The notes: a model not told the origin generated them from the letters alone. Shown: positions 7,571 through 16,423, numbered from the stretch's first letter. The stretch: DNA of 64,000 nucleotides from CAYRGQ01 sp964423925 (GCA_964423925.1 CAYRGQ010000002.1:186001-250000), one strand, 5' to 3'. Numbers and translations are program-made.

Positions 7571-8268
7571 TACTCAAAGGTTATTTCCTCGATTTCGTTT
7601 CCGTCCTCGTCTCTAAACACGACAATCCGGATGCCTTCCTCCTCCATCTCAACATGCAGGTTAATCATCAGCTTGTCCTTATCGTCGTTGGCCGACGTAT
7701 CGGGATCGATATACAGCTCATTGAGCCGCGACGAAACGAGCTTGTATTTGCTATGCAATACATCGGAAAATATCGTCCGCAGTTCTTCTGCCTCCTCATC
7801 GGTACTGTCGTCTTGCAGCCTGAACATGCCGAGGTCAAGACGGCTGATCGTATCCTTCAGATCTAGCTTTTTCAATTCCTTTGCCGGCGTTTTGCCAAAT
7901 TTCTGATCCCTAGCTTCCAATGTCTTAACGAGTGCTTTCATATCCGCAGATTGCAACTGCTTTTCCGTCACCGCGGGGATGTTCAGTTGCTTTGTCCTGT
8001 TGACAAGCGCGACGCGCTCGTTCACCTCAACTAGAAACTGACTCTGGTCATACTTGAAATCATACTTTTCGTCTGAATCGATGTCTGTGATCTTCAGCGG
8101 GATATCCATCTTCACACTAGGCATCGAATAGCGCGGCACTTTAAAATATCTTAAGTATTCGTGCTTCGCGTATTCCTTGGCCACCTGCACGGCATGCTCA
8201 TCCGCCTTTTTACGAGCCTGAATTATCTCATTGTTGAGATAATTCAGGTAATCTGACAATTTAATCAT
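7570..8268 (-). CDS. unrecognised protein in the DUF2589-subtilase cluster
   Basis: Not recognised. I place the start at ATG 8268 (MIKLSDYLNYLNNEII), giving 232 residues; the longer open frame to 8340 would run into the coding end of the DUF2589 gene and its extra residues look unnatural. The N-terminal part (1-45) is helical and charged. A beta region follows, containing VPRYSMPSVKMDIPLKI, then a long helical part. The C terminus is strongly acidic and beta-like, with a DEDGNE turn. It has no signal peptide. The beta segment with KMDIPLKITDI resembles the ligand strands of DUF2589 neighbours, so it may assemble with that protein. It starts 19 bases after the DUF2589 stop. Confidence 0.7.
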   Translation of the reverse strand: MIKLSDYLNYLNNEIIQARKKADEHAVQVAKEYAKHEYLRYFKVPRYSMPSVKMDIPLKITDIDSDEKYDFKYDQSQFLVEVNERVALVNRTKQLNIPAVTEKQLQSADMKALVKTLEARDQKFGKTPAKELKKLDLKDTISRLDLGMFRLQDDSTDEEAEELRTIFSDVLHSKYKLVSSRLNELYIDPDTSANDDKDKLMINLHVEMEEEGIRIVVFRDEDGNEIEEITFE

Positions 8269-8287
8269 GACTCGTTTAAGTTGGTTT

Positions 8288-9181
8288 TTAAGCCGACAGC
8301 AAGCCCAATACTTTTTCAAGCCCGGCTGGCATTTCGTCATTGGTGGCGCGTACTTTCACGCCCAGGGAATACTCCTTCTCCACTTTGATTCCCGTGCTGG
8401 TCGTGCGTTTGTAGGACACATCCACCTTGAAATTTACCTTAGCGAACAGGCTGGCGATCCCGCCCGATCCCCCGCTGGTGCTGGTGTTGATCCCGAATTC
8501 TGAATCGGTTTTCTGCGTGTAGGTCGAATTCAGCTTGACATTAAAGTCGATTTCACACGTTTCGATACGGAAAGACGGCACATTGAGCAATGAAATAAAC
8601 GGTACATTTATCGTGACGACTTCGTCCACCCGTTCGGGTACCCCCGGCGTCTCTTCCTCATTGATGTAATCCGGGTTGGCAATGTTGCGCGTGTAGCTGA
8701 AGTCAACCATGCGCAGGGTTTTCGCACCGCCTTCATCCACGTCAAAGCCTACTTCGTTGATAAAGCTAACGGTGCTTACTGAGGCGTTAGACTGTGCCTT
8801 AACACACGCATCCAGCGGACCGCCAATGATCTTAGCAAAATCAATGCTTCCCATTTCGGCTGCAAAAGCCCCGCTCGATACATTGGCTGCGCGAAAAGCC
8901 TGCTCATCGGCATCCATTTTTTCAAAAATGGCCTTAAGGACGTCGTTAGAGACGCCTGATAGGGCGCTTTCCCATTTTCCGTCGTAGTTTTGGCCGAATT
9001 CTTCAATGATTGCTAGAATTTCAGCTTTTGTCAGACCGTTGAGTTCAGACGGCGCCACACCCGAAATCCGTTCGTAAACTTCTGGCGTCAGTGCCTTTTC
9101 CAACCCGCTCAGCAGGTCAATCAATTCTGCTTTCTTTTTCTTGCTGTGATCTTTCGTTAAGACCTCTTTCAGTGATCCCAT
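8288..9181 (-). CDS. DUF2589-like protein
   Basis: A 297-residue protein. The N-terminal 100 residues form a helical region with a LTKAEILAIIEEFG segment. From about residue 108 the sequence follows the DUF2589 pattern: IDFAKIIGGPLDACVKAQSN, an F-I-N-E-V-G-F strand, VPFISLLNVPSFRIE, DFNVKLNSTYTQK, and the ending VRATNDEMPAGLEKVLGLL. That ending (R-A-x-x-D-E-M-P-A-G-L-E-K-V-L) is the clearest family mark as I know it. DUF2589 has no established function. It has no signal peptide. It heads a minus-strand cluster of four genes ending with a subtilase. The upstream 264 bases hold no exact Bacteroidota -7 box. Confidence 0.8.
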   Translation of the reverse strand: MGSLKEVLTKDHSKKKKAELIDLLSGLEKALTPEVYERISGVAPSELNGLTKAEILAIIEEFGQNYDGKWESALSGVSNDVLKAIFEKMDADEQAFRAANVSSGAFAAEMGSIDFAKIIGGPLDACVKAQSNASVSTVSFINEVGFDVDEGGAKTLRMVDFSYTRNIANPDYINEEETPGVPERVDEVVTINVPFISLLNVPSFRIETCEIDFNVKLNSTYTQKTDSEFGINTSTSGGSGGIASLFAKVNFKVDVSYKRTTSTGIKVEKEYSLGVKVRATNDEMPAGLEKVLGLLSA

Positions 9182-9394
9182 GGTAATGATTTTTTAAAGG
9201 TTAATAAATGACTGATTTTTCTAACCACACTCGGCCGCAGGGTAGATAATGACATTAGGTTTTCTTAGGTATATACTTCCCCCGATACGCGTCTGCTATT
9301 AAGCTAATGCACAACCGGTGTTGTCATTACAAAATTGCGTACGCGCATCTGCTGCGGCAATACCCTTTTTAGTGTATTTTGAAAGAATCGGAAA

Positions 9395-9438
9395 CCTGTT
9401 TGTCAAAGGTGCTGCCGGGGTGGCAGCAAACTGACAGG
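9395..9438. other. intergenic hairpin downstream of the FAD oxidoreductase
   Basis: An inner stem TGCTGCC/GGCAGCA (9410-9416 with 9422-9428) sits inside a weaker outer pairing CCTGT/ACAGG. There is no long T run on either strand, so it is a poor intrinsic terminator but may mark the 3' end of the minus-strand transcript ending at 9446. Confidence 0.4.
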
Positions 9439-9445
9439 GCTTACT

Positions 9446-10636
9446 TTAGATCCGCTGTGCGATGGCGTACCCGCTCGCCCATGCCCATTGGAAGTTGTAA
9501 CCGCCGAGCCAACCGGTCATATCCACGCACTCACCGCCAAAGTATAGGCCTGGCACCTTATTCGCGACCAAGCTGTCGGGGTCTAATTCCGCGGTAGCGA
9601 CGCCGCCACGCATCACTTCCGCCTTATCGTAGCCCTTGTCGCCTGCGGGCTTCACGACGAAGCCGTGGATCGTGTCCGCAACCTTTTGCGCATCAGCCTT
9701 GCTCAGTGAAGCTATTTTTGTATCGATGGGCAAGAACCGTCCCAGCGCCTCGACAAGTCGTTTCGAAAAGTGGTCGTTGAGTAGCTGCCCCACGAGGCGC
9801 TTGCCGCCGGCGTTTCGTTCAGTCTTGATTAATGCGTCGATCGACAGGTTTGGAAGCAGATTTATAGTCAATTTCGCTCCTGCTCTCCAATAGGAGGAAA
9901 TCTGCAGGATAGCTGGTCCACTAAGCCCCCAGTGGGTAAAAAGGATGTTTTCTTCGAAAGAGATGCCGTTGCAGGTAACCCGGCTAAATACGCTATTGCC
10001 AGAAAGCACAGCGAACCAATTTGCGTCTTTGCCCGTAATGGCCAAAGGCACCAGTGCAGGCGCTGTTTGCACGACCTCTAAGCCGAATTGGCGCGCCGTG
10101 CGCAATGCAAAATCCGACGCACCGAGCTTAGCTACCGGCAATCCGCCGCTTGCCATCACCACGCTGCGCGCCTGGACCGTTTCATTTTTTCCACCCCGCT
10201 CCACCTCCACCTCGAACGTCCCGTCTGGCTGTAACTGCACGGCAGTCACCAGGGCGTTAAGCCATACCTGCTGACCATACCGGGCCATGAGTCGTTCAAA
10301 GACCGCCACGACATCTTTTGCCTTGTTTGTGACAGGAAAAAGCTGACCGAGCGTCTTTTCCTTTCCGTGAATCCCATGCGACTCGAAAAAAGAAACCGTA
10401 TCGGCAACGGACCATTGGGCTAGCGCTGAGGCGCTGAAATCAGGGGATTCGGACACGAAATTCTTCGTCGTCGTATGTAAATTAGTGTAGTTACATCGTC
10501 CGCCGCCCGAAATCAGGATCTTGGCGCCCAGGCGGTCATTCCGTTCGAGTAGGAGCGCTTTTCGTCCTCGTTTTCCAGCCTGTACGGCACACATCAACCC
10601 ACAAGCCCCTCCGCCAATGATTACTGCATCCAGCAT
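9446..10636 (-). CDS. HI0933-like (BaiN/YhiN family) FAD-dependent oxidoreductase
   Basis: A 396-residue flavoprotein. The N-terminal dinucleotide-binding motif is GGGACGLMCAVQAGKRG followed by the acidic end of strand 2 (LLLERN). The segment ILISGGGRCNYTN is typical of the HI0933/YhiN family, and the C terminus (PGLYFGGECVDMTGWLGGYNFQWAWASGYAIAQ) is its second diagnostic block. Family members are poorly characterised; BaiN acts in bile-acid transformation in gut bacteria, but that role should not be carried over. The start codon lies one base after the stop of the upstream Gfo/Idh/MocA gene, so they are almost certainly cotranscribed. Confidence 0.92.
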   Translation of the reverse strand: MLDAVIIGGGACGLMCAVQAGKRGRKALLLERNDRLGAKILISGGGRCNYTNLHTTTKNFVSESPDFSASALAQWSVADTVSFFESHGIHGKEKTLGQLFPVTNKAKDVVAVFERLMARYGQQVWLNALVTAVQLQPDGTFEVEVERGGKNETVQARSVVMASGGLPVAKLGASDFALRTARQFGLEVVQTAPALVPLAITGKDANWFAVLSGNSVFSRVTCNGISFEENILFTHWGLSGPAILQISSYWRAGAKLTINLLPNLSIDALIKTERNAGGKRLVGQLLNDHFSKRLVEALGRFLPIDTKIASLSKADAQKVADTIHGFVVKPAGDKGYDKAEVMRGGVATAELDPDSLVANKVPGLYFGGECVDMTGWLGGYNFQWAWASGYAIAQRI

Positions 10637-10637
10637 G

Positions 10638-11720
10638 TTAGGCGTTCGTGTCCATACTTACATCCACCGTCCGCCGTTCCGCCCAGCTCTGCTCGGCAAG
10701 TTCGATGATCCGGATAACGTCCCTCGCCTGCTCTGGACGAACAAGCAACGGAGCTTTGCCAACAAGCGCGTCGTAAATATTCTGGTAGAAGGCGGGGTAA
10801 TTCCCACGTTCACTTTTCACAAAACTGATCTGATCTCGCCCATCGGCATCCACAACGTTGAGCTTGCCATGGATATCGGAGGGCTCGCACCCCCAGTCGG
10901 GGTCATTTTTGGGCGACTTGCCAGCCTTGAGCGCGGCTTCTTGCGGATCAATCCCGTATTTGACGAAAGCGCCATTTAACCCGTACAGCGCATACCGCGG
11001 CGAAGGCTCCTTCACCAGCATAGCGCCACGCAACGACACTTTCAGTTGAGGGTAATGCAAAATAAGTTCGAAATCATCGACCGCCTTGGCTCCGGGACGT
11101 TGCTTCCTTAAGTCGGCGTTGATCGCCTCCGGCAACCCAAACAACTCGATGGCCTGATCGATCAGGTGTGCGCCCAAATCGTACAGGATACCCGAGCCGG
11201 GCAGGTCTTCCTCGCGCCATGCATTTTCTTTGAGTGCATTGCGAAACCGATCATACCGTACCTCGAATGACGCCAATTTACCCAACACGCCACTGGAAAG
11301 AACTTTCTTCACGGTTAAGTAGTCGCTGTTCCACCTAGCGTTATGGTGAACACTGAGTAATAACTTCTTAGATTCAGCTATCTGAATAAGTTCATCAGCC
11401 TCGGCGCTGGTGTTGGTGAATGGCTTCTCCACTACGACGGCCTTCCCTGCCAATAGTGCCGTTTTCGCCAACGGATAGTGCATGTCATTGGACGTGGCGA
11501 TCACGACTAAGTCAATATCATCGGCGTCGATAATAGCATCGGCACTGTCTACGACCGTCGCTTCCGGATACCGCTCCTGCAGCAATTGTCGGCGATCTGC
11601 ACTGCGTGCGCTTACCTTATGCAACATTAGCCCGTCCACTGCCGTAATCACCGGGGCATGGAACACCTGCCCCGCCATTCCAAAACCGATTAGCCCTACC
11701 CGAATAGGTTGTTTCTCCAT
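10638..11720 (-). CDS. Gfo/Idh/MocA-family NAD(P)-dependent oxidoreductase
   Basis: A 360-residue cytoplasmic dehydrogenase. The Rossmann motif GLIGFGMAGQVFHAPV is near residues 9-24, the family C-x-K-P equivalent is VVEKPFTNTSAEAD, and the C-terminal alpha/beta domain carries GSGILYDLGAHLIDQA with the catalytic-region Asp and His. This resembles the YdgJ/IolW-type branch that oxidises or reduces inositols or sugars; the exact substrate is not determined. It lies 12 bases after icd and one base before the FAD oxidoreductase gene, all on the minus strand, so it is probably part of an icd transcript. Confidence 0.92.
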   Translation of the reverse strand: MEKQPIRVGLIGFGMAGQVFHAPVITAVDGLMLHKVSARSADRRQLLQERYPEATVVDSADAIIDADDIDLVVIATSNDMHYPLAKTALLAGKAVVVEKPFTNTSAEADELIQIAESKKLLLSVHHNARWNSDYLTVKKVLSSGVLGKLASFEVRYDRFRNALKENAWREEDLPGSGILYDLGAHLIDQAIELFGLPEAINADLRKQRPGAKAVDDFELILHYPQLKVSLRGAMLVKEPSPRYALYGLNGAFVKYGIDPQEAALKAGKSPKNDPDWGCEPSDIHGKLNVVDADGRDQISFVKSERGNYPAFYQNIYDALVGKAPLLVRPEQARDVIRIIELAEQSWAERRTVDVSMDTNA

Positions 11721-11732
11721 AGTTCGTTATAT

Positions 11733-13010
11733 CTATTGGTTGGCGTCATCCTGCATGCGTACGATGATGGCCGATCCAAACTCGCTTGTTTTCAATAAGG
11801 TGCCTCCTTCCATCTGATTAAAAAAATCCACCGTGACGGTCTTATCCAAAATCGTGCGTCCGAGGGCACGGACGATACAGTCGGCGGCCTCCTGCCATCC
11901 CATATATTCCAACATCATCACCCCGCTCAGAATGACCGACGAGGGGTTCATCGTATCCGTATTCGCAAATCTAGGGGCGGTGCCGTGTGTGGCCTCGAAT
12001 ACCGCGTAGCCGGTCTTGTAGTTGATATTCGCGCCGGGCGCAATACCTATACCGCCCACGATTGCCGCTAAGGCGTCCGATATGTAGTCGCCATTGAGGT
12101 TCATCGTCGCAATAACACTGTAATCCCGTGGGTTAAGCAAGATTTGCTGCAGGAAATTATCCGCGATCACGTCTTTGACTATGATGCGGCCCTGCGCCAC
12201 GGCTTCCGCCATATCGGCATTGGCCCGTTCCTCGCCATGCTCCCGCTTGGTGAGTTCCCATTGGTCCCACGTGTACGTCGATTCGCCATATTCCTGTTCG
12301 GCCACCTCGTAACCCCACTGTTTGAAAGCGCCTTCGGTGAATTTCATGATATTCCCTTTGTGCACCAGTGCCACGGACGGACGTCCCTGCTCGATGGCGT
12401 ATTCGATAGCGGCGCGAACGAGTCGCTTGGCGCCTGCCTCGGACATTACTTTGATTCCCAACCCGCTATTCTCCGCGAAGGTATGGTCGACACCCATTTC
12501 GGCAACCAAAAAGCGTTCAAGCTTGTCCGCTTCATTCGTGCCGCCCTGAAATTCGATGCCCGCATAGATGTCTTCCGTATTTTCGCGGAAAATAACCATA
12601 TCCACATACTCCGGATGCTTTACGGGCGAAGGCACGCCTTCGAACCAACGCGTAGGACGCTGGCAGACGTACAAGTCCAAGGACTTGCGAATAGCCACGT
12701 TGAGCGATCGGATTCCCCCACCTATCGGGGTGGTCAGCGGCCCCTTTATCGACACCACATAATCGCGCATGGTATCGAGCGTGTCTTTCGGCAACCATTC
12801 GCCGGTCTGCTGGTACGCTTTCTCACCGGCAAGCACCTCTTTCCACACAATCTGCCTCCGCCCCCCGTAGGTCAACTTCACGGCAGCATTTAAGACGCGT
12901 ACCGCCGCACGCCAGATATCGGGACCAATCCCGTCGCCTTCGACGAATGGAATCGTTACGCGATCCGGAACCCGCAGGGCTCCGTCAACTACAGTAATCT
13001 TTTCAGCCAT
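11733..13010 (-). CDS. icd: isocitrate dehydrogenase
   Basis: Oxidative decarboxylation of isocitrate to 2-oxoglutarate in the TCA cycle. 425 residues, the length of prokaryotic dimeric Icd. Substrate residues are present in IRSLNVAIRK and in the phosphate/metal region around IFRENTEDIYAGIEF. The nucleotide loop reads HGTAPRFANTDTMNPSS, where E. coli NADP enzyme has HGTAPKYAGQDKVNPGS. The later helix reads VTVDFFNQMEG where E. coli has VTYDFERLMEG. Thus E. coli Lys344 and Tyr345 correspond to Arg and Phe, and Tyr391 and Arg395 are replaced by Val and Asn. The cofactor choice is therefore less certain than the enzyme name. The gene is 67 bases after the FtsX-type permease gene. Confidence 0.95.
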   Translation of the reverse strand: MAEKITVVDGALRVPDRVTIPFVEGDGIGPDIWRAAVRVLNAAVKLTYGGRRQIVWKEVLAGEKAYQQTGEWLPKDTLDTMRDYVVSIKGPLTTPIGGGIRSLNVAIRKSLDLYVCQRPTRWFEGVPSPVKHPEYVDMVIFRENTEDIYAGIEFQGGTNEADKLERFLVAEMGVDHTFAENSGLGIKVMSEAGAKRLVRAAIEYAIEQGRPSVALVHKGNIMKFTEGAFKQWGYEVAEQEYGESTYTWDQWELTKREHGEERANADMAEAVAQGRIIVKDVIADNFLQQILLNPRDYSVIATMNLNGDYISDALAAIVGGIGIAPGANINYKTGYAVFEATHGTAPRFANTDTMNPSSVILSGVMMLEYMGWQEAADCIVRALGRTILDKTVTVDFFNQMEGGTLLKTSEFGSAIIVRMQDDANQ

Positions 13011-13077
13011 ATTCTTGTTTATTTAACGTCTAACCACAAACCCACCAAATCCGTACCGATCAGCAGAGGCGCTTGCC

Positions 13078-14298
13078 TTAACGGAATTGGATAGCCTTGA
13101 CGGGACTCACCCTACTGATCAAATAAGACGGAATCAGCAAAACCAACAGGGATACGACCAGCAAGCCCACATTCAGCGCGAGCGCTTCCAAAAAACTAAT
13201 CGACACCGGTACATACGACACGTAATACGAGGCCTCGTCGAGCTTGATGTAGTGGGTCGTGGCCTGGAAGAAGTACAGGCCCAGGCCCACCGCATTACCG
13301 ATGAGCAAGCCCAACCCAATCAAGTAAGCGGCATTATATAAAAAAACCTGCTGGAGGCCACCGTTGGTATAGCCCAATGCCTTCAACACGCCGATCATGT
13401 TGGTGCGCTCCAAAATGATGATCAACAACGCGGATATCATATTAATAATCGAGACCACCATCATCAGTATCAAAATAATTTGGGGGTTAGCGTCCAACAT
13501 GTCGAGCCACTGGAATAATTCTGGAAAACGGTCGCTAAGACTAATCGCATCTACTTCCAGCGGGAGGATGTCGTTAATTTGCTCGGTAATGTCATTGACG
13601 CGTGCGAAGTCCGTCACCGCAACCTCGTAGCCACCAACTTCTACCTTATCCCATCCGTTGAGCCGCTGAATCAGCGGCAGTGCGCCCACCACATACACCT
13701 TATCGAGCTCCTCGGCACTGGTATTATAGATACCTACGATCTCTAATTTGCGTCTTCGGATGGGCTCCTGTACGAAATACATGATAAAATCATCGCCTAC
13801 CTCCAAGTGCAACCGCGAAGCCGTGTAATTGGAGATGACCACTTGGGTGAGCATACGGGTCGTATCCGAAAAATCGATCGGATTACCCGCTACCAGCACC
13901 GACGAAAGAAAGGTCTGGTCGTAGGATTCGTCGATCCCCTTGAGCACGACGCCCTCAACCTCACCATTGACGTTGATAATACCCGCCTTCGTGGCGTAGC
14001 GCTGAATACCCTCCACACCGGGAATGTCCTCCACTTCGGCCAGTTTGTCATTTCTCAAAACAAAAGGCGTATTCTCAAAGGACTGGTTGAGGTCGTACTT
14101 CGTAATATCAATATCGCCGAAAAATCCCCGTTGCTTCCCTGTCACTTCCCCCTTAAAGCCGTTGAGGACGGCTACCGCCAAGATCATGGCGGCTATACCG
14201 ATGGCTATAGCTCCCACGCCTACCCGGACGATAAGCTTCGAGAACGTCCGCTTGCCCGCCCCAATAATCCGCTTGGCTAAAAAGAAAGGAAAATTCAA
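13078..14298 (-). CDS. LolC/E-like ABC transporter permease (FtsX domain)
   Basis: A 406-residue inner-membrane permease of the MacB/LolC type. A first transmembrane segment (GAIAIGIAAMILAVAVLNGF, residues about 28-47) is followed by a large periplasmic MacB-PCD-like region (50-260) and three C-terminal helices of the FtsX domain, with the conserved loop EERTNMIGVLKALGYTN in which ILERTNMIGVLKALG is characteristic. It probably works with an unlinked ATPase in lipoprotein release or export. The start codon appears to be TTG at 14298, because no ATG is available upstream in frame and the next in-frame ATG would remove the N terminus and part of the first helix. A -7 box on this strand lies 26 bases upstream. 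Confidence 0.88.
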   Translation of the reverse strand: MNFPFFLAKRIIGAGKRTFSKLIVRVGVGAIAIGIAAMILAVAVLNGFKGEVTGKQRGFFGDIDITKYDLNQSFENTPFVLRNDKLAEVEDIPGVEGIQRYATKAGIINVNGEVEGVVLKGIDESYDQTFLSSVLVAGNPIDFSDTTRMLTQVVISNYTASRLHLEVGDDFIMYFVQEPIRRRKLEIVGIYNTSAEELDKVYVVGALPLIQRLNGWDKVEVGGYEVAVTDFARVNDITEQINDILPLEVDAISLSDRFPELFQWLDMLDANPQIILILMMVVSIINMISALLIIILERTNMIGVLKALGYTNGGLQQVFLYNAAYLIGLGLLIGNAVGLGLYFFQATTHYIKLDEASYYVSYVPVSISFLEALALNVGLLVVSLLVLLIPSYLISRVSPVKAIQFR

Positions 14299-14316
14299 GT
14301 CAAGTGATATAATTTG

Positions 14317-14332
14317 TACCTTCGCAAAGGTA
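14317..14332. promoter_or_regulatory. overlapping divergent -7 boxes between the FtsX-type gene and fmt
   Basis: On the minus strand 14325-14332 reads TACCTTTG, an exact -7 box for the FtsX-type permease gene. On the plus strand 14317-14324 reads TACCTTCG, one mismatch, for fmt. The two abut back to back and make an imperfect palindrome TACCTTCGCAAAGGTA, so one polymerase bound there would exclude the other. Confidence 0.55.
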
Positions 14333-14371
14333 AAGAAATTACATCGTCAGCACATCGAAATCCGAAATAAT

Positions 14372-15337
14372 ATGCGTATTGTCTTCATGGGCACCCCCGA
14401 TTTTGCCGTCGCCTCGCTTGCTGCATTGCAAAACGCTGGACACGAAATCGTGGGTGTAGTCACCGCTCCGGACAAGCCTGCCGGTCGCGGCCAGAAACTC
14501 CAACAGCCGGCTGTCAAACAGTATGCACTCGCTCATCAAATTCCGGTGTTGCAACCCCAAAAGCTGCGAGACCCGGAGTTTCTGGCTGCATTGAAGGACT
14601 GGAAGGCCGAATTGCAGGTCGTTGTGGCGTTTCGCATGTTGCCCGAGGTGGTTTGGGACATGCCTCCCCACGGCACGGTCAACCTACACGCCTCCCTACT
14701 ACCCCAATATCGCGGCGCCGCGCCCATCAACCATGCGATCATTAACGGCGAAACCGAAAGCGGGGTCACCACCTTTTTGCTTCAACATGAGATCGACACG
14801 GGAAACATCCTGTTTTCCGAAAGAATGTCGATTGGCCCCAATGAGACCGCCGGCGAATTACACGACCGCATGATGGTAATAGGCGCACATTTGCTGGTCA
14901 AGACCATCCGAGCCATCGAGGAAGGCACTGTCGTACCCCAAGCCCAAGACGCGTTATCCCAAGGGATGGAATTACGACACGCACCGAAGATATTCAAGAC
15001 GGACTGCGAAATCGATTGGGCGCAGCCTGTAGCTACCGTACACAACCTGGTGCGGGGTCTCAGCCCCTATCCCACCGCCTACACCATCCTAGAGGGCAAA
15101 ACTCTCAAGATATTTCGGGCTGCACCGGAACCCATGGGGAGCGACGCACCTCCTGGCACGTATGATTCCGATGGAAAAACCTTTTTTAAATGGGCTTGCT
15201 CGGATGGGTGGCTAGTCCTTCAAGAAGTCCAGCTAGAGGGCAAGAAACGGATGGACGTCTCCGAATTCTTGCGGGGCTTTCGATTAAGTGCCAGAGCGGC
15301 GCATGATAATGGGAAAAATCAGGCAAGCCCACGGTAG
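14372..15337 (+). CDS. fmt: methionyl-tRNA formyltransferase
   Basis: Transfers a formyl group from 10-formyltetrahydrofolate to initiator Met-tRNA. 321 residues from ATG 14372 (MRIVFMGTPDFAVASL), the standard family start. The open frame extends 116 codons further upstream, but those residues run antisense through the permease gene and are not part of the protein. The catalytic signature is PQYRGAAPINHAIINGE with the S-L-L-P-x-Y-R-G-A-x-P core, and the folate-site Asn and His lie in VNLHASLLP. The C-terminal OB-fold domain is present. It is transcribed divergently from the FtsX-type permease gene. Confidence 0.96.
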   Translation: MRIVFMGTPDFAVASLAALQNAGHEIVGVVTAPDKPAGRGQKLQQPAVKQYALAHQIPVLQPQKLRDPEFLAALKDWKAELQVVVAFRMLPEVVWDMPPHGTVNLHASLLPQYRGAAPINHAIINGETESGVTTFLLQHEIDTGNILFSERMSIGPNETAGELHDRMMVIGAHLLVKTIRAIEEGTVVPQAQDALSQGMELRHAPKIFKTDCEIDWAQPVATVHNLVRGLSPYPTAYTILEGKTLKIFRAAPEPMGSDAPPGTYDSDGKTFFKWACSDGWLVLQEVQLEGKKRMDVSEFLRGFRLSARAAHDNGKNQASPR

Positions 15338-15514
15338 GATACGGCATATTCAAACGGATTTAGTCACCGGAATGTCCGCATTCGTGTGCGTTTAGAAAAC
15401 TGTTAAAAATGGAACGGTTATTGCGGTAAGAAATAGCGAAGGTCGTCGAAGTTAATTTCCTCACTATCAGAAACTTTTTCTGCCGAAAAAGGTTATTTTA
15501 TTAGAAATTCTTCG

Positions 15515-15522
15515 TATTTTTG
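15515..15522 (+). promoter_or_regulatory. -7 box for the primary sigma factor gene, TATTTTTG
   Basis: An exact TAnnTTTG match 37 bases before the start codon, in an A+T-rich intergenic stretch. No good -33 TTG was found at 19-21 bases upstream. Confidence 0.55.
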
Positions 15523-15559
15523 CACACTTTTTAGTAAGAAAGGAACGTATAATAATTCA

Positions 15560-16423
15560 ATGAGACAACTCAAAATTACGCAATCGATCACCAATCGTGA
15601 GTCGCAGTCCTTGGACAAGTACTTGCATGAGATTGGCAAGGTGGATCTAATCACTGCCGAAGAGGAGGTTATCTTGGCACAGAAGATTCGGGAAGGTGAC
15701 CAAGCCGCCCTGGAGCGTCTGACCAAAACCAACTTGCGTTTCGTTGTTTCCGTCGCCAAGCAGTACCAAAACCAGGGGTTGACCTTGGGGGACTTGATCA
15801 ACGAGGGCAACCTCGGCTTGATTAAGGCTGCTAAGCGATTCGACGAAACGAAAGGCTTTAAGTTCATCTCGTACGCCGTATGGTGGATTCGCCAGTCGAT
15901 CTTGCAGGCTATTGCTGAGCAATCGCGCATCGTCCGCTTGCCCCTGAACCAAGTGGGTTCGTTGAGCAAAATCAGCAAGGCATTTTCCAAACTCGAGCAA
16001 GAGTACGAGCGCGAGCCGTCGCCTGAGGAACTGGCTGACATCCTGGAAACGACTGTCGACAAAGTGTCCGATACGCTGAGCAATTCGGGCCGTCACGTTT
16101 CCATGGACGCTCCTTTTGTGCAGGGCGAGGAAAACACGCTGTTGGACGTTCTCGAAAACGCGGATCCCGACACAGACAGCACGCTGATCGACGAATCGCT
16201 TTCCGAAGAGATTAAGCGGTCGTTGGCCACGCTGACTGAACGTGAGCGCGAGATCATCATCTTGTTCTTTGGCTTGAGTGGTGCAAACCATCAACTTTCG
16301 CTCGAGGAAATCGGTGAGAAGTTTAACCTGACGCGGGAGCGCGTCCGCCAAATCAAGGACAAGGCGTTGCAACGTCTGCGCCACACCTCACGAAGCAGGA
16401 TCCTGAAATCTTACTTGGGCTAG
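15560..16423 (+). CDS. rpoD: primary RNA polymerase sigma factor (Bacteroidota sigma-A/RpoD)
   Basis: 287 residues with regions 1.2 (ESQSLDKYLHEIGKVDLIT), 2 (RFDETKGFKFISYAVWWIRQ), 3 and 4 (LTRERVRQIKDKALQRLR helix-turn-helix). There is no region 1.1, and the length is typical of the short Bacteroidota primary sigma factor, which recognises the TAnnTTTG/TTTG promoters seen repeatedly in this window. It is followed by an intrinsic terminator at 16447-16480, so it is probably monocistronic. A long reverse-strand frame over the gene is a shadow. Confidence 0.96.
   Translation: MRQLKITQSITNRESQSLDKYLHEIGKVDLITAEEEVILAQKIREGDQAALERLTKTNLRFVVSVAKQYQNQGLTLGDLINEGNLGLIKAAKRFDETKGFKFISYAVWWIRQSILQAIAEQSRIVRLPLNQVGSLSKISKAFSKLEQEYEREPSPEELADILETTVDKVSDTLSNSGRHVSMDAPFVQGEENTLLDVLENADPDTDSTLIDESLSEEIKRSLATLTEREREIIILFFGLSGANHQLSLEEIGEKFNLTRERVRQIKDKALQRLRHTSRSRILKSYLG

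Noticed and set aside
12144..12893. Long plus-strand frame opposite icd
   Set aside because: Shadow of icd; the reverse-strand icd product has unambiguous motifs throughout.
14024..14371. N-terminal extension of fmt in the open frame
   Set aside because: It runs antisense through the FtsX-type permease gene; MRIVFMGTPDFAV at 14372 is the family start.
15647..16384. Long reverse-strand frame opposite the sigma factor gene
   Set aside because: It is a shadow of the well-supported sigma factor reading frame.
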